A DNA stretch of 64,000 nucleotides from Archegozetes longisetosus (GCA_018873245.2 JAEMBT020000010.1:278001-342000), one strand, 5' to 3'; counted from the first letter of the stretch, positions 1 through 12,282 are shown. The notes: generated by a model not told the origin, from the sequence alone. Translations and numbers: made by a program.

Positions 1-1262
1 CTGGTATTGGACCGGAGATTTAGTGCCACATAATTTGTGGCAATACTCTAAGAATAATACTTTAGCAATTTTACGGACTTTCACTGATTTGATTAAAAAG
101 TTTACGAACAATAATGTAATTCCTGTTGTCGGTAATCATGAAGCAGTTCCTCACAATTGGTTTGTCTTTTAGTTCTCACATATATAATATTTAATGTTAA
201 ACTATTCACAAAAATCATATTTAGAGAAATATATTTTTATAGTTTTCCTCCACTTTCGATCGCAAATGAGTTTTCAATGTCTTGGCTTTACGAGCAATTA
301 GCAAATCAATGGTCCGATTGGTTACCAGAAGAAGCATTAAATACAGTTAGAATGTAAAAAAATTTAGACAATCAGTAAAAAAACTTCTGAAATATTTTAT
401 AATCACTTATCAGTGCCGGTTATTACTCACTATCGATACGACCTGGTCTACGAATAATAGTACTTAACACTAACTATTGCGCGAGACTTAACTTTTGGAA
501 TCTTTACAAACCAATAGATCTGGGAAATCAACTGAAATGGCTCGTCGATCAACTTCTTATAGCAGAACAAGTCGGCGATAATGTCCATATTGTTGGTCAC
601 GTGCCGCCTGATAGAATTGGGTGTACACAAGCCTGGACTTACAATTTTCTGGCTATAGTCGAAAGATTTAAGAAAACAATAGTCGGTCAATTCTATGGAC
701 ACACACATGCAGATGAATTTAGAGTTCTTTACTCGAATAATAATTTTTCTGATCCCATTGGATATGAATTTGTTTCACCAAGTCTGACAACTTATGATGC
801 CTATAATCCTGCATATCGTTTATATAAAACTGATGCAGAAGGTTAATATCAGTTCTATTCAATATTTTTATTTTTTCACATTAATTAATGAAATGAAATT
901 TTTTCTGATTTCGAAATCTTTGGCTTTAAGGTGTAATGATTGATGCTGACACTTATTACTTCAATCTAACAAATGCTAACCTTATATCGAATTCTACTTC
1001 ACAACCAAATACTCCTGTTTGGAAACATGAATATTCTATGTCAGAAACGTATTCTATGACTGATTTCTCGACAGAAGAAGTTTCTAAATTTGTTGACCAC
1101 TTGAAAACAGACGATTCTTATTTGCAAACATACAATAGATTTTATTATCGCTTAAGTGACGCTATGGCTAGTCCTGATTGTGATAAAGATTGTAAAAATA
1201 CCTTACTTAGTCGTGTGGTGGTTGCTGACGCTTATGGAACCCAACCATTTCCAGAATTTTAG
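1..1262 (+). CDS. acid sphingomyelinase-like phosphodiesterase, 3' part (5' end outside window)
   Basis: Secreted or lysosomal metallophosphoesterase of the acid sphingomyelinase family, which hydrolyses sphingomyelin to ceramide and phosphocholine. I place exons at 1-159, 243-353, 414-841 and 931-1262, all with GT/AG introns of 60 to 89 bases and phases that match the neighbouring full gene at 2156-4886. Visible metal-site motifs are WTGD, GNHE, HIVGH and GHTH, in family order, so the catalytic domain downstream of the first metal motif looks intact. The saposin domain, signal peptide and first metal motif must lie before base 1. A stop at 1260-1262 follows the C-terminal Cys-containing helices (CDKDC). 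It is a tandem paralogue of the next gene, with the same intron positions. The function is inferred from the family; substrate preference cannot be read from the sequence. Confidence 0.9.
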
Positions 1263-2155
1263 TAATTTTTTAATCTTTTATTTTTTCGAAATATAAATAA
1301 ATTAGTTCAATAGAATATTTGAGAAACTATTAATGAATATAAGTCATAAAATATATATAGTTGAGTTTTAACTGAATTGTCTTATGTTTTATTTGACCTA
1401 AATCTGTTATGTTTGAATGTGTTTTCTCAAAATGAACTTCACGAACTCGTGAACATATAATCTGCTAAACATCACCAAAATCTTATTAATTATCGTTATG
1501 GCATAGAAACATATTTAACTTCCACAAGACTTCTAACGAAAGATACGTTTTCAAATGACGTATGCATTGGTGTTTTCCATTTACCTCTTCGAATAATCTT
1601 TTATTCATGATCTATGAAAATGCAATAGAATAATGCAAAAATTTTAAATGCATCATTTTTAAAGCGGACATCTAGAACATATCTCAAATCTTACACAAAC
1701 AGATCTCAAACATTAACTTATTGACCAGCAACGAATTACTGCAAGCTTTCATGGATAAAAAATAATTTAGTGTCAATTGACTTATAGAGGTTATGGCAAA
1801 AAATATGTCAATAACTCACGAAATTTCACTGAAGTTTCATTTAATATCTAATATTTGCCATGATAAAAGTAAGTCAACAATAAATTATCAAAGCTTATTT
1901 CCTACTAAACATAACTTTTTTATGAGTATAAGATTTATGAATTCAGTTCTCATACTATTATGAAATAAACTTTTGCTGTCGACATGACAAAAAAGTCTGT
2001 AGTTTCATAGATAATGAGTAAATATTCATTTTGAGCCCCTATTGTAGCCATCATTTAGTTTTTCGAATTTGCTTGGATCTAATAATTCGATTGGAAAAAA
2101 ATCACTGCAATGGAAAATTAAGTTTATGCTTACGTGTACTTTATCTAAATAAAAA
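1263..2155. other. intergenic spacer between the two sphingomyelinase genes
   Basis: AT-rich. It has an AATAAA at 1296-1301, a likely polyadenylation signal for the upstream gene. The rest presumably holds the promoter of the downstream gene. I see no coding homology or mobile-element ends. Confidence 0.5.
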
Positions 2156-4886
2156 ATGTTTTTAAAATTAATCATAATTCTGATAGTTTTCAATAGCTTA
2201 AGTGACTCTAAATTACTTAGTTTTGATAAAAAGCCAGAAAATGATTTTTATAGAAAGTTGGTATTAAATTTTCAGCAAAATAGCAGTGAACCTAAAGAGA
2301 TAAACAAATTACTGGAAATTTTAGATTATTTTAATGAATACGGGGCGCGTTTTCAACGACATCCCAGTGAAGTAGATTCAAATCTATTTGATAGAAGCGC
2401 ATTCTCGTTTGTGACTAATATACTGAAAAATGTTCTGGAAATTGTTGGATTCAAAAATGTGAGAATTGGGATCTTTTTTAAGAATATTTTCTAATTTTAA
2501 CTTTCTATTCAAAGTTATTCTATTCCCTCAAAGAAGGGTTTTCTACAGCTCTAACCTGTTTAGGATGCCATACTTTAATGAACTTGTTAGTCAGTTCTTT
2601 GTTTGGCAGAGAAACAATGGCTTTTGCTGCTTATGAAGTCTGTGCTGTTCTTAGGTTATCTACTCCTAGAGTTTGTCGTGGAATTATTGATCAGATGAAG
2701 GTATTGTTTGTATCATTAACTAATTTCTTATTCAATTCAGAAACTCATTCAAGTTGAATCAGTGGCCAAGGCAGAAATTTTTAAGTGATGGGACAAAAAT
2801 TTGAAGCTTTATAAAAAGTGTGGACTTTAATATACACCAATACAATTCTGAAATAGTAAAACTCTGACACAGCGATTCAAACTTGAGTACAGTTCAATTC
2901 TATTAAAATAAATTTTTGTTTTCATTTAGTAACTAGTTTAGAGTTTTCCAGATTTGAGTTGAAGGAGCCTAGGCCCCTCAGCTCCTACTGACTTCGCCAC
3001 TGAGTTGAATGATTCAACGGAGGATGAGATGTTTAAAGAAAATCTTTTCGAAATATTTTGCTTGACTAGATATTAGAATGATTAGTGAAACATAAGAGAA
3101 AATATAAACCATTTCTAAGAAAGTAATCAATCTTTTATCGCTTGTGATTAAGTAATGAACAGTTTTGCTATCATTTATTTACTAGTAATTGATTTAATTT
3201 TCAGGAACAGGTCGACTACATTAGGAACTATACTAGACTTACACCTAATGAAATGTGTGGAGTATTACTGGGTACTCAGTGCTATATCGGAAAGTCAGAA
3301 AACTTATATTGGAAAATAGATATACCAAAAAAGCTAGATAAATATAACAAAATAAAAAAAGACAAAGTAGAAGACTCGGAAAAAGTCTATCAAATAATGC
3401 AAGTAACAGACATTCATTTGGATCAAAACTATTTGATTGGGAGTGAATCCGTTTGTGGTGAACCTCTTTGTTGCCGAAGAGTTAATAGTATGACTGGCAA
3501 TAAGAAAAGTGCAGGTTATTGGGGAACATATCCGTGTGATATACCATTCGTTTCTGTTGATAGCGCATTTATAAACATGGCTCAAAATGCACGTAATGTT
3601 GATTTATGGTATTACACCGGAGATATAGTTCCACATGACATCTGGCAGTACGATAGAAGTAGTAATCTCATGAACTCGGAAATTATAGCTAAATTTCTGG
3701 AAAAGTTTGCTAAAGTAATGGTCTTACCGGCAATCGGAAATCACGAGTCGGTCCCTGTTAATAGGTTTGAAACTTTTTTAATTCCCAAAAAATCTATGTT
3801 TTTATTAATTTCATAAGATTTTTGAAATTTCTTGTTCGCTCAGTTTTCCTCCGCCTTCGATAAAGAATGAATTCTCGATTTCATGGCTTTACGACGAATT
3901 GGCGAATTATTGGTCCAAATGGCTACCCGAACAGGCATTGAAAACAATTAGATAGTAATTATTTCGAAATATATATTTTGAAAATTCTGAAATTCAAAAA
4001 TATTTTTTCAAAACCTTTAATTTAAATGTTTCTTAACCCTGATCAGTGCTGGTTATTATTCCATAAAAATAAGACCTGGATTTCGAGTAATTGTTGTCAA
4101 CACAAACTATTGCGCACGACTTAATATATGGAGTCTCTACGACCCACAAGATCCAGCTAATCATCTAAAATGGTTAATACAAGAATTACTACTAGCAGAA
4201 AAAGTCGGTGATAATGTGCATATTGTGGGTCATATCCCACCTGATAATAGAGAGTGCACTCAGGCCTGGCTCTACAACTTTCTGGATATAGTCAAAAGAT
4301 TTAAGGATACTATAGTCGGACAATTCTATGGACACACACATGCAGATGAATTTAGAGTGCTTTACTCTAATTCTAATATTTCTGATCCAATTGGATATGA
4401 ATTTGTTTCTCCCAGTCTGACAACCTATGAAACCTATAATCCTGCGTATCGTATATTTACTACTAAGCAAAATGGTATTCAAAATAATCATTTTTATGTA
4501 TGAAACTATCAAATTTACTAAATCTTATTTTGTGTTGTTTTTAAGGGGTCATCACTGATGTCGACACATTTTTCTTCAACTTAACACAAGCCAATAAATT
4601 ATCCGAATATGATTCTCAACCGGAACTTCCAGTTTGGTATTACGAGTACTCTATGGCTCGAAATTACTCCATGACTGATCTCAGTTATATTGGATTTGAT
4701 AAACTCGTTAAAAAAATCATAAAGGATAACTATTTTTTGCAAATGTATTATTCATTTTATTATAGATTCAGTGATTTTATGTCAAGTCCTTATTGTGATA
4801 ATGCGTGTAAAGATAAGTTAATAACTGATATAATTATTGGTAATCCTTATAAGAAAAAACCGAAATCTATCCTAAGCACTGGTTAG
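2156..4886 (+). CDS. acid sphingomyelinase-like phosphodiesterase, complete
   Basis: Six exons: 2156-2458, 2515-2700, 3205-3764, 3844-3954, 4047-4474 and 4546-4886. They sum to 1,929 bases (642 residues plus stop), close to the usual length of acid sphingomyelinases. The start has a hydrophobic signal peptide (MFLKLIIILIVFNSL). Exons 1-3 encode a saposin-B domain with six cysteines (CLGC, EVC, RVC, EMC, TQC). The calcineurin-type metallophosphatase domain follows, with VTDIHLD, YTGD, GNHE, HIVGH and GHTH, so all metal-binding motifs are kept. A C-terminal helical region with paired cysteines ends the protein. By family knowledge it cleaves sphingomyelin to ceramide and phosphocholine in lysosomes or outside the cell. 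It lies head-to-tail with its paralogue at 1-1262, pointing to local duplication. AATAAA at 4937-4942 is a plausible polyadenylation signal. Confidence 0.92.
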
Positions 4887-6300
4887 TAGAGTCTATTAAT
4901 TCTTGCGTTATTCTAATAAGTTTAGACTCATCTCTCAATAAAAAAAAGATTAACTGATAATTAAATTTTCAAAGTTTCATTTATAATATAAATTTGTCTG
5001 AATTCCTAAAACAATTCAAAGTTTGATAAAACAAAGCTATCCGCTCAACACTACAAAGAACACTACTACATCAACCTAAAGCGTATTCAGTCAAGAGACT
5101 TGAGGTTAGAGAGAAATCATCTAGAGGAAAATCAAACTCTATGTCTTCATTCAAAACTATTAAAATAAACGCTTAAAATCTGAACTTACAAAGTGAATGG
5201 AGTTCACTTTCATACAAGTTAGAGCAACAATTTATATTTATTTTAATAAAAGTATAAATACAAGTACTTCTAATATATGATTACATATAAGGACTCTTAG
5301 ATTTTGTATTTTGTGTAATGGGAATAAATCAAATATGGAAAACTGTTTAGCTGTTTAAAATGCATTTCCACAATGTGTTAATGAAGTATTGATACGTTTG
5401 TTCGAATCAATCTAAACTTAATATCGGTTTGAATAACAGACTTTAATTCTCTTAAGTTTCGCTATTTTTACTAAAATAACTAACTTTTGATTTCAGCGAT
5501 AGAAGATATTCTATATTGATTTGAATTTCAATACAATTTGAGAATTATTTATAATATTATTGTTCCTAAATGTGAAAATCTCTAAAATAACCTCTATGAG
5601 AAGACTGAAAGACTGGAGGCCATCTTTGAAAAAAGGCTGATCTTTGTAGACGCCGGGACAATCCTAGAATAGTACGTTTCAACGCTTTTATATATTCGTA
5701 CAAATGTTTTACAGTTTTATAATGGTATTATACTCGGAATGTCTATAAAATAAAGCTTATTAGAAATAGTTATTAATACAATTCAAATATATGATAGAAT
5801 ATTACAGTTTGGTATAATTGTTAATATAAAATATACAAACTCTTAATTAAAATATCGAAAATTAAAGTTACTTCTCATAAGATTCAAATGATTTTAATCC
5901 ATTTTCGAACTAAATGAGGAGGGAGTTTAACTCTAAAGTCAAATCAAATTAGAACTCAAAATATTGTAAAAGAGTTCAAAATTAAAATTTATTAGCATTG
6001 AAACAACTAACTGGTTTCTGTATCTCAGTCCCATCTATTCATTAAAAGTGGTTTATAAAAAATAGTCTGCTTTCCATCAGTAGTTATACGGGATTATTAA
6101 CATCATTTTCAATTTCTATGTCAACATTTCTAAATTTAAGAATTCTAAATTTCACTAAATCAGTTTATTTTATTTTTCGCAAATTCTGAAAATTCCCGCA
6201 TAAATTTTTTCATAATTCATCCATAATTGTGTCAATTAAACTATATTTATTGCTTCGATTTAAGTGCACAATTATTATAGTTTACAGTAACGTTTTAATC
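4887..6300. other. intergenic; 5' flank of glycoprotein gene copy 1 with an unoccupied hAT site
   Basis: No gene recognised. From about 5980 the sequence is homologous, in inverted orientation, to the 5' flanks of the glycoprotein copies at 31846-32856 and 40042-41049. The 8-mer ATCTCAGT at 6022-6029 is the uninterrupted version of the site that carries a hAT element in both other copies. Confidence 0.6.
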
Positions 6301-7304
6301 ATGAAGTCATTTATGTTTACTTTCATTTTATTCACAGGTAAATCTGTCTGAAATTTTATAATTGATTGATTTCTTGTAAATAACTGTTGAAAATTTTGAC
6401 ACATTTTGAATTTGATATTTAAAAATAAGCTAAAATAATTTCTTTTCTACAATCTAATATTAGTGGTTATTGATCTTACACTGGCTGTGCCAAAAGGTCA
6501 AGCAGTATTCAATAATACCCAGAGTGGAGTGTCAGGTGTAATGAATTTAGTTCCTACTATGGGCTATGGAACATATCTATTCGGCCAAATCCGAAACATA
6601 ACTTGCGCTAACTCCACATCTGCAACACTGAATCCATTGCAAGCATCGGTTCCGAACGCATGTCGATTAGGAGTGACTATCAATAACTTGGCAAATAATT
6701 TCACACAATCAACTGCTTTTCGAGTACCAGATTTCAACATATCGACTGCGAATCTACCAAATATTACAAACCTTTTGAATAGCTCTCTTATCGGAGTCAC
6801 GAGTCCTCCTTTACTTGGAAACCTAACAGCCACCCCTGGTATAGGTTCTAACCCCATGACTGGCAGTTGTCAAAATGTTGGCAATGTTTTCAATCCATTA
6901 GGAAATCTAACAAGTGGACCGGCCGGATTTTTGGGTCAGAAATTACAAAACATTTCATTTTTATGCGATTTTAGAAAATCTTTATTTGATTTTGGATGTG
7001 AATTAACCTATTTTTTAAACAAGTACAAAGTCTAGACTAATACGATAAAGAGATTGTCTTTTGATATACTTTAGGCAATATGAAGGTCAACGGAGGTATT
7101 GGAACCATGCTTTTGGGACCACTTGACGTATTACTTTCTGGTCCGCTATCAGTACTTGGATTACCTTTAGTTTTATGGATGGACGCCATACAAAGTCTCA
7201 ATAACTCAATGTTAAATACACTAAATGGTGGTTCTAACAGAATGCTCGGTTGTGCTACTATTATGCCAACAACAGGAAATTATTTCTTTGATGATTATAA
7301 TTAA
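6301..7304 (+). CDS. secreted Asn-rich glycoprotein of unknown function, copy 1
   Basis: I do not recognise the family. Exons 6301-6337, 6464-6997 and 7075-7304 join in phase to give 266 residues. The short first exon starts MKSFMFTFILFT and forms a signal peptide with the start of exon 2. The mature part is rich in Asn, Leu, Gly and Thr, has many N-glycosylation sequons (NNT, NIT, NST, NFT, NIS, NSS, NLT), six or seven cysteines and no transmembrane segment after the signal, so secretion is likely. The second intron donor (GAT/GTGAAT at 6997/6998) is chosen because it keeps the frame and gives a Cys codon at the junction. Reading through the intron would instead give an unsupported tail. Two minus-strand paralogues (31846-32856, 40042-41049) keep the same exon sizes and splice sites, which supports a real, selected gene. 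Confidence 0.8.
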
Positions 7305-8149
7305 GATCCTGAACAATGTAATCGGTCTTCGAGTTGTTTAACTGTTATAATATATATGTAAAATCAATTGTGAAGCTCTCCAAATTTTAGAATTACTTTT
7401 GAGATAATAAAATTCTTTTCTAAACACCAACCATTCTTATTCCTCGAATAAATTGCAAAAAACTAGCCTACATAAAGATTTTAGAATTATGTTTAATAAA
7501 AATTATCTAAAATCACACACTTAGAATCCCAGTATTTGAATTTCAGGTATAAAATGAAAGGTTTTAATTCTTATTTATAATAAAATAGTTGTTTCGCGAT
7601 AGGATTAAAGTTATACTGAACTGAATGTATTCTTATTAATTAAACTGTGTCCCCTCAAGAAGCCAAAGATATGTGTAGAGAAGAATAGAATAAGAGAAGG
7701 TTATTTTTTGAATTGATCTCAATTGGTCTACAAGAGAAACGACAATTCATAAATAATTATCTCCACAGTAAACCAGAAACTATCGACAACATATGAATTG
7801 GTTTAACTAGAGACGATGCGGTAATAAATTATTATACACCTTCGGACACAACTATCTTTAGTCGATTAAAGTCGAATAACTCTTGACTGGACGATTCGAT
7901 TTCAAATTGATTTTAGTTAATTGTAGCTAGGTAATGACTATTTTTTAAAATATAATTTTTTGTAGAATCACTATTACAGCAAAACGAATGGGCATCAAAA
8001 ATTAACCTTTGATTTTCATGAAAACTATTGAATTCTAATTTAGTTTTTGTTAATACGAGCTTAAAAGAATTTATTTCAAACTGAGTTTATTAAAAATTAA
8101 ATTTAACTCACATGTAATGTTTGGAAAATTTAGTTATTTGCAATATATA
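7305..8149. other. 3' flank of glycoprotein copy 1, duplicated elsewhere
   Basis: No gene. The stretch is homologous, inverted, to 31350-31845 and 39080-40041, that is, the downstream and distal flanks of the other two glycoprotein genes. The homology ends where the Tc1-like element begins. Confidence 0.6.
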
Positions 8150-8915
8150 AGGGCTGTGCAATATATTAGGTGTTTTTACAACTAGGGCGTGCTGCGTAGA
8201 TAACACGTTCTTTATCGTTGAGATAAATAGAACACAATTCTTTAAGTCTTTATTTTTGTTTCTTTGGAATTATTACAAAATTTCTACAAATAAGCGAATG
8301 ACACGACAAGAACAAGAAGTACTCAATAAAAGAGTTGTGCAGTTTCCCACATCCAGAAACTTATATCCCGATAGACCCAACACAAGTCCCTAGAAAATGT
8401 TATTTTCATGCAAGAAGTAAAAAAGAAGTTTCAGATAAAATCAGATTTAAACCTAAGAAAAAGTTTACATAGAAATATCTCATTTGGCAATCCATAGATC
8501 AGTTGGGTAATGTTAGCGAGTCCTTCATTTCTGAGCGAAGCCTTGATGGTTCCATATATAAAAATGAGTGCTTAAAGAAACAATTGCTTCCTTTCATCAA
8601 TAAACACCATCCGGACACGAAGATACTGTTTTGGTCCGATCTGGCCACTAGCCATTATGGTAAGAACGTACAGGAATGGCTAACAGCGAATGGCATCGAT
8701 TTCGTTAGAAAAGAGGACAACGCGACTAACGTACCCCAGGCGCGTCCTATTGAGAGATATTTGTCATTATGCAATACTGAATACCCAAAACTCAAAGATG
8801 CACCAAAAGATCTGACTTCTTTTAAAAGAAAGTGACGAAAGATACCAAAGAAAGTAGTATAAAATTCTGCACAACAACTAATGAGTAGTATCAAAAGAAA
8901 GTTGCGCGATTGGGT

Positions 8916-9518
8916 CAGAGTTGCCACCCTTCGGCCTTTTGGGCCGAAAATCAGCCTTTTAAGGTTATGGTCAGCCTAAAGCCCGAGTCTTTAGGGCCGA
9001 TATTATCGGTCAGCCTTTTTAAAAAAAATTTCACAGCTTACTTTTGAATATATAACGCTTTTTGTGAGTATATTTAGATAAATGAAAATAGATAGATAGA
9101 CAGAATGAAGACAGATAAATGGAAAAAATTATTTGAAGAATGCAATGCTGAAAATTTATTGTCAATAATTGAATCTGTATTTTCAATTTATGTAAGCGAT
9201 GCATACATTGAGAGGATATTCAGCATAATGAACAATATTTGCAGCGACAAAAGGAATAGATTATCAACTGAAAGCATTAAAGGTGAAATCTGTCCAAAAG
9301 TTAGTTTCAACCTAGATTGTAATCAATTTTATAATTTTGTATTAAAAAACAGAATAATTTTTAATGCAGCAAAATCTAATACGAAATATGTTTACAAACT
9401 TAAATGATGTAAATTGACTGTTAAGCAATAAATAATTTTTATTGGTAAAATTGAAGCAAAGGGGGGCTCTTATTACTTTAAATTCGGCCTTTTTGGTAGA
9501 CCCAAGGTGGCAACACTG
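8916..9518. mobile_element. non-autonomous hAT element with perfect 8-bp target duplication
   Basis: It is flanked by the exact 8-mer GATTGGGT at 8908-8915 and 9519-9526. The ends are inverted repeats: left CAGAGTTGCCACCCTTCGG, right (inverted) CAGTGTTGCCACCTTGGGTC. The 8-bp duplication plus CAGNGTTGCC ends are typical of hAT elements. Short repeats of the GGCC/TCAGCC type fill the left subterminal region. Only the C-terminal part of the transposase remains inside. Confidence 0.92.
9105..9407 (+). pseudogene. hAT transposase C-terminal dimerisation fragment
   Basis: A 100-residue reading frame carrying the hAT C-terminal dimerisation pattern: YIERIFSIMN, then DKRNRLSTESIKGEI. The catalytic RNase H part is absent because of an internal deletion. 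It is related to, but distinct from, the C-terminus of the hAT at 33139-39074 (FVERVFSLMKK, SEICIKSNF). Confidence 0.75.
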
Positions 9519-9669
9519 GATTGGGTATAGAGGGATTTTGGAATCGAATAAAGAAAACAAATAAGAAATACAATATTTACAAATAATTTGTATAAATTTT
9601 CATTAAAATGTTCTGACTTTTTCTAATATTATTAAAGTTTAAAAAACACCCAACATATTGCACTGCCCT

Positions 9670-10103
9670 TTCTATTAAATAAGTCAATGTGATTAAATTA
9701 AAATAGGTGAATTTTTTTTATGAAACTATCAATTAATTATCAAAACAATAAAGTGATTTGTGCTTATAAGTCAGTTTTGTGATGATTTTAGCTACATTTC
9801 GTTCAGCATTCGCTATCAAGTGCTATCTGTAAATTAGAGAATAACTAATTTATCAAGACTGAAAATTCAGCGCTCCCTTTACAAATTGACTCAAAAACTG
9901 TTTTTCACATTAAAGTTTTTTACTCTATTTAAAAAATCATTGTGAATATTATTTACTTTCAAATAAGGCTAGTATTGACTAAAATCATGGTTTTTTTGAA
10001 AAATTTAAAACTAATTTGATGAGATATTGTTGAGACTATCGGTATGGTAGAAGTTTAATACTAGGTTTAATGATAAGCTTTCACTGAAACAGTAGAAATG
10101 CAA
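9670..10103. other. Gr-unit flank, diverged copy
   Basis: No gene. Bases 9676-10055 are clearly homologous to 15604-15990 (and so to the copy near 23680-24066), the spacer downstream of Gr genes. This marks an older, diverged Gr repeat unit that begins right after the Tc1-like element. Confidence 0.55.
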
Positions 10104-10350
10104 ATGTTTCTCAAATTAAACTTCATATCATCTCAGACTTCATATGATAATATCGATCCTGTAAGGCTTCTTCGGCTGAGATACAGAATAAACAATTATT
10201 TCAATGCCTTATCCGATTCTACATAGCGAGTTATCTTTAAAATATTAATATATACTTTGATCAAAATTGATTTGTTATGCTTTTGTATTTCAGTTGATTC
10301 TGTTGTATATCAGATATTTAATACTAATGCATAAATCAACGAAAAAATAA
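10104..10350 (+). pseudogene. gustatory receptor remnant: N-terminal piece joined to last exon
   Basis: The frame starting at ATG 10104 reads MFLKLNFISS, then SYDNIDPVRLLRLRYRIN, matching the N-terminus of the intact receptor at 13355 (SFDNIDTSKLLKSQYRVK), and stops at 10224-10226. At 10294-10350, after a good acceptor (TATTTCAG), a second piece encodes LYIRYLILMHK and a stop. This matches the last exon of the intact receptor (MYIRYFLLTHK). The roughly 300 residues between are missing. It is an internally deleted Gr paralogue. Confidence 0.65.
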
Positions 10351-12282
10351 TATTAATTCGTTTAACAATAAATAAATGAGCATTTAACATTTGTTAGCAC
10401 TTTATTTATTTATCATGTTTACAGATTTTTATCTCTTATTGGTTTTATTAATAGTTTAATCTTATATTCATGAAACCTATAACTTACTGAGGGTTTAAAA
10501 ACAGATTTAATGATATTCAACTTGCAATACGGGTGCTATAATTTTTTGATTGAATACCGGAGTTTTTATCATAAGGGGGGGCTAAGGTGTACTTTTAGGT
10601 TTATCACAAGTTGTCAAATGGTAAGTAAACTATTTATTCGAAAAACATTCAATGGTTTCACATCTTATTATTGATGACTTTCATATAGCTCTATTTTTTG
10701 CTTGGTTTTACAGCTTCAACTAAACTTATTTTTAATGAGCCATTAATAATGACATGTTATGTGAACTCATTACATGACATCGAAAAGTTTACTTTTGTAC
10801 AAATCTCAGCTTTAACAGAGTAAACACTAAAAATATTTCTTTCATAAGACCATAGATTATTTTGAAAACTCAAACCATCATATAATTAGATTATTATTTT
10901 TTGAAACCTTCTAATCAATCAAAACCGGAGAAAACATCTTCGGTTACAGGTCAACTCCGTAGACTGGAGAAGAGATTTGAAAACCGTAGATATAACACCT
11001 GGACTTGCAACTAGAGATAGAATTTAGTTTCAAAATCGATCATTAACTTTCAACAAATATAACCGTAAATCATTCATTTATCATTAAATTAAAGTAACCT
11101 GTTTTGAATGACATAATGACTAAAAGTTAGATTAGAAATATGTGAAAAATTACATTTCTTGTATTAAATATTTATGATTCTTTAATTTCATGAGATATCC
11201 ATTTATAATCATAATTTGTGTAACCATTTAAAACTTCAATCTATCTATTTCTTGGCAATGGTGTAACAGAAAATTATCTTAAAACAGCATTTTCCATAAG
11301 CAAATCATATTACGAATAAAAGGATTCATTGCAGTTAAAGTTAAATCTGAATAAATTAGTGTTATTATGTTAATATAAATAATATTGAGGTTTTAGCAGC
11401 AATAAATCTCAAAAGTAACTCTAATTGTAAAAAAGGGTTTACTTTTAATTCTTTATTTGCTCTCACAGGTAGTAATCCTATTTTTTTCGTAAATTACTGA
11501 CACATGTTCTCTCGCCCATTATTTGTGAAATCAAATAAAAAAGGATAAAAACTAATATTTAGCAATCCTCATAGAGACATTCATTCAGTCTTTAGATTTC
11601 TAACAATAAATATCACTTTTATATATTTCTTAATGTTATAAATTATTATAACTTATAATAAAGTTTCAATATAGTTTCAATTATTTTATGTCATGACGTG
11701 TTTTATGTCTTAAAGTGAACCACATCTAGTAATCCCTCACAATTCGTGATCCTGATCCGGTATCTCAACAACTACTCGACCAATCAAATACAACACAAAA
11801 CGCTTCAATGTTACTATAAACTAGTCAATTTTTATTTACTCGTTATGAACAATTTTTTGTGATTATCTTTCCCGAACAAATCTCTTTGAAATAAAATCAT
11901 TTTGACTATCTTTAATTGAATAATTGAGGTAAATTTATAGACTAAACTCAATAATAATAATGTTCTCCTAACAAAATAAGGTTTCGAATATCGCACTGTT
12001 TCGTATTATGCGCGCAATTCTCGTAAATTAATAGTTTGAAAAACGTTACACCTTAGAGGGATGTTAAAAACCAGCGAACGACGGCCTAACAATGGGTAGG
12101 GGGTCCTCATGAAAAGGTCATTTCGGCGTAACTTATAAATGGACTTCTCCTAAAGAGTCTTCAAAAGTCGAAATTTATTATAATAGAAAATGTTTTGAGA
12201 AAATCCCGTTAGAACTACAAATGAAATCTTTCGAACGGTATTCTATGAAAATTAATAATCATAAATATATTTAGTTACAAAT
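10351..12282. other. non-coding stretch, no gene recognised
   Basis: AT-rich with many stops on both strands. A GC-richer patch at about 11990-12140 has no match I recognise. No element ends or RNA gene seen. Confidence 0.4.

Larger units (their letters stand above)
8440..9556 (+). pseudogene. Tc1/mariner-like transposase fragment, interrupted by hAT
   Basis: The reading frame around 8503-8832 has the C-terminal half of a transposase of the type with FWSDLATSHY (second catalytic Asp region) followed by NVPQARPIERY (third acidic residue region). Upstream there are in-frame stops (for example around 8470) and the first catalytic Asp region is missing. After a stop at 8833 recognisable coding resumes (SSIKRKLRDWV) and is split at 8916 by the hAT insertion, continuing YRGILESNKENK after 9526. 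The transposase is dead by truncation, stops and insertion. Confidence 0.75.
8150..9669. mobile_element. Tc1/mariner-superfamily element, defective, with nested hAT
   Basis: Terminal inverted repeats: the left end begins AGGGCTGTGCAATATATTAG and the right end, read inverted, begins AGGGCAGTGCAATATGTTGG. A TA precedes the left end (8148-8149). The right flank reads TT, so the target duplication is imperfect. The inside holds a truncated transposase reading frame and a 603-base hAT insertion. The left flank belongs to the glycoprotein block and the right flank to the Gr block, so the element sits exactly at a junction between two duplicated regions. Confidence 0.8.
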
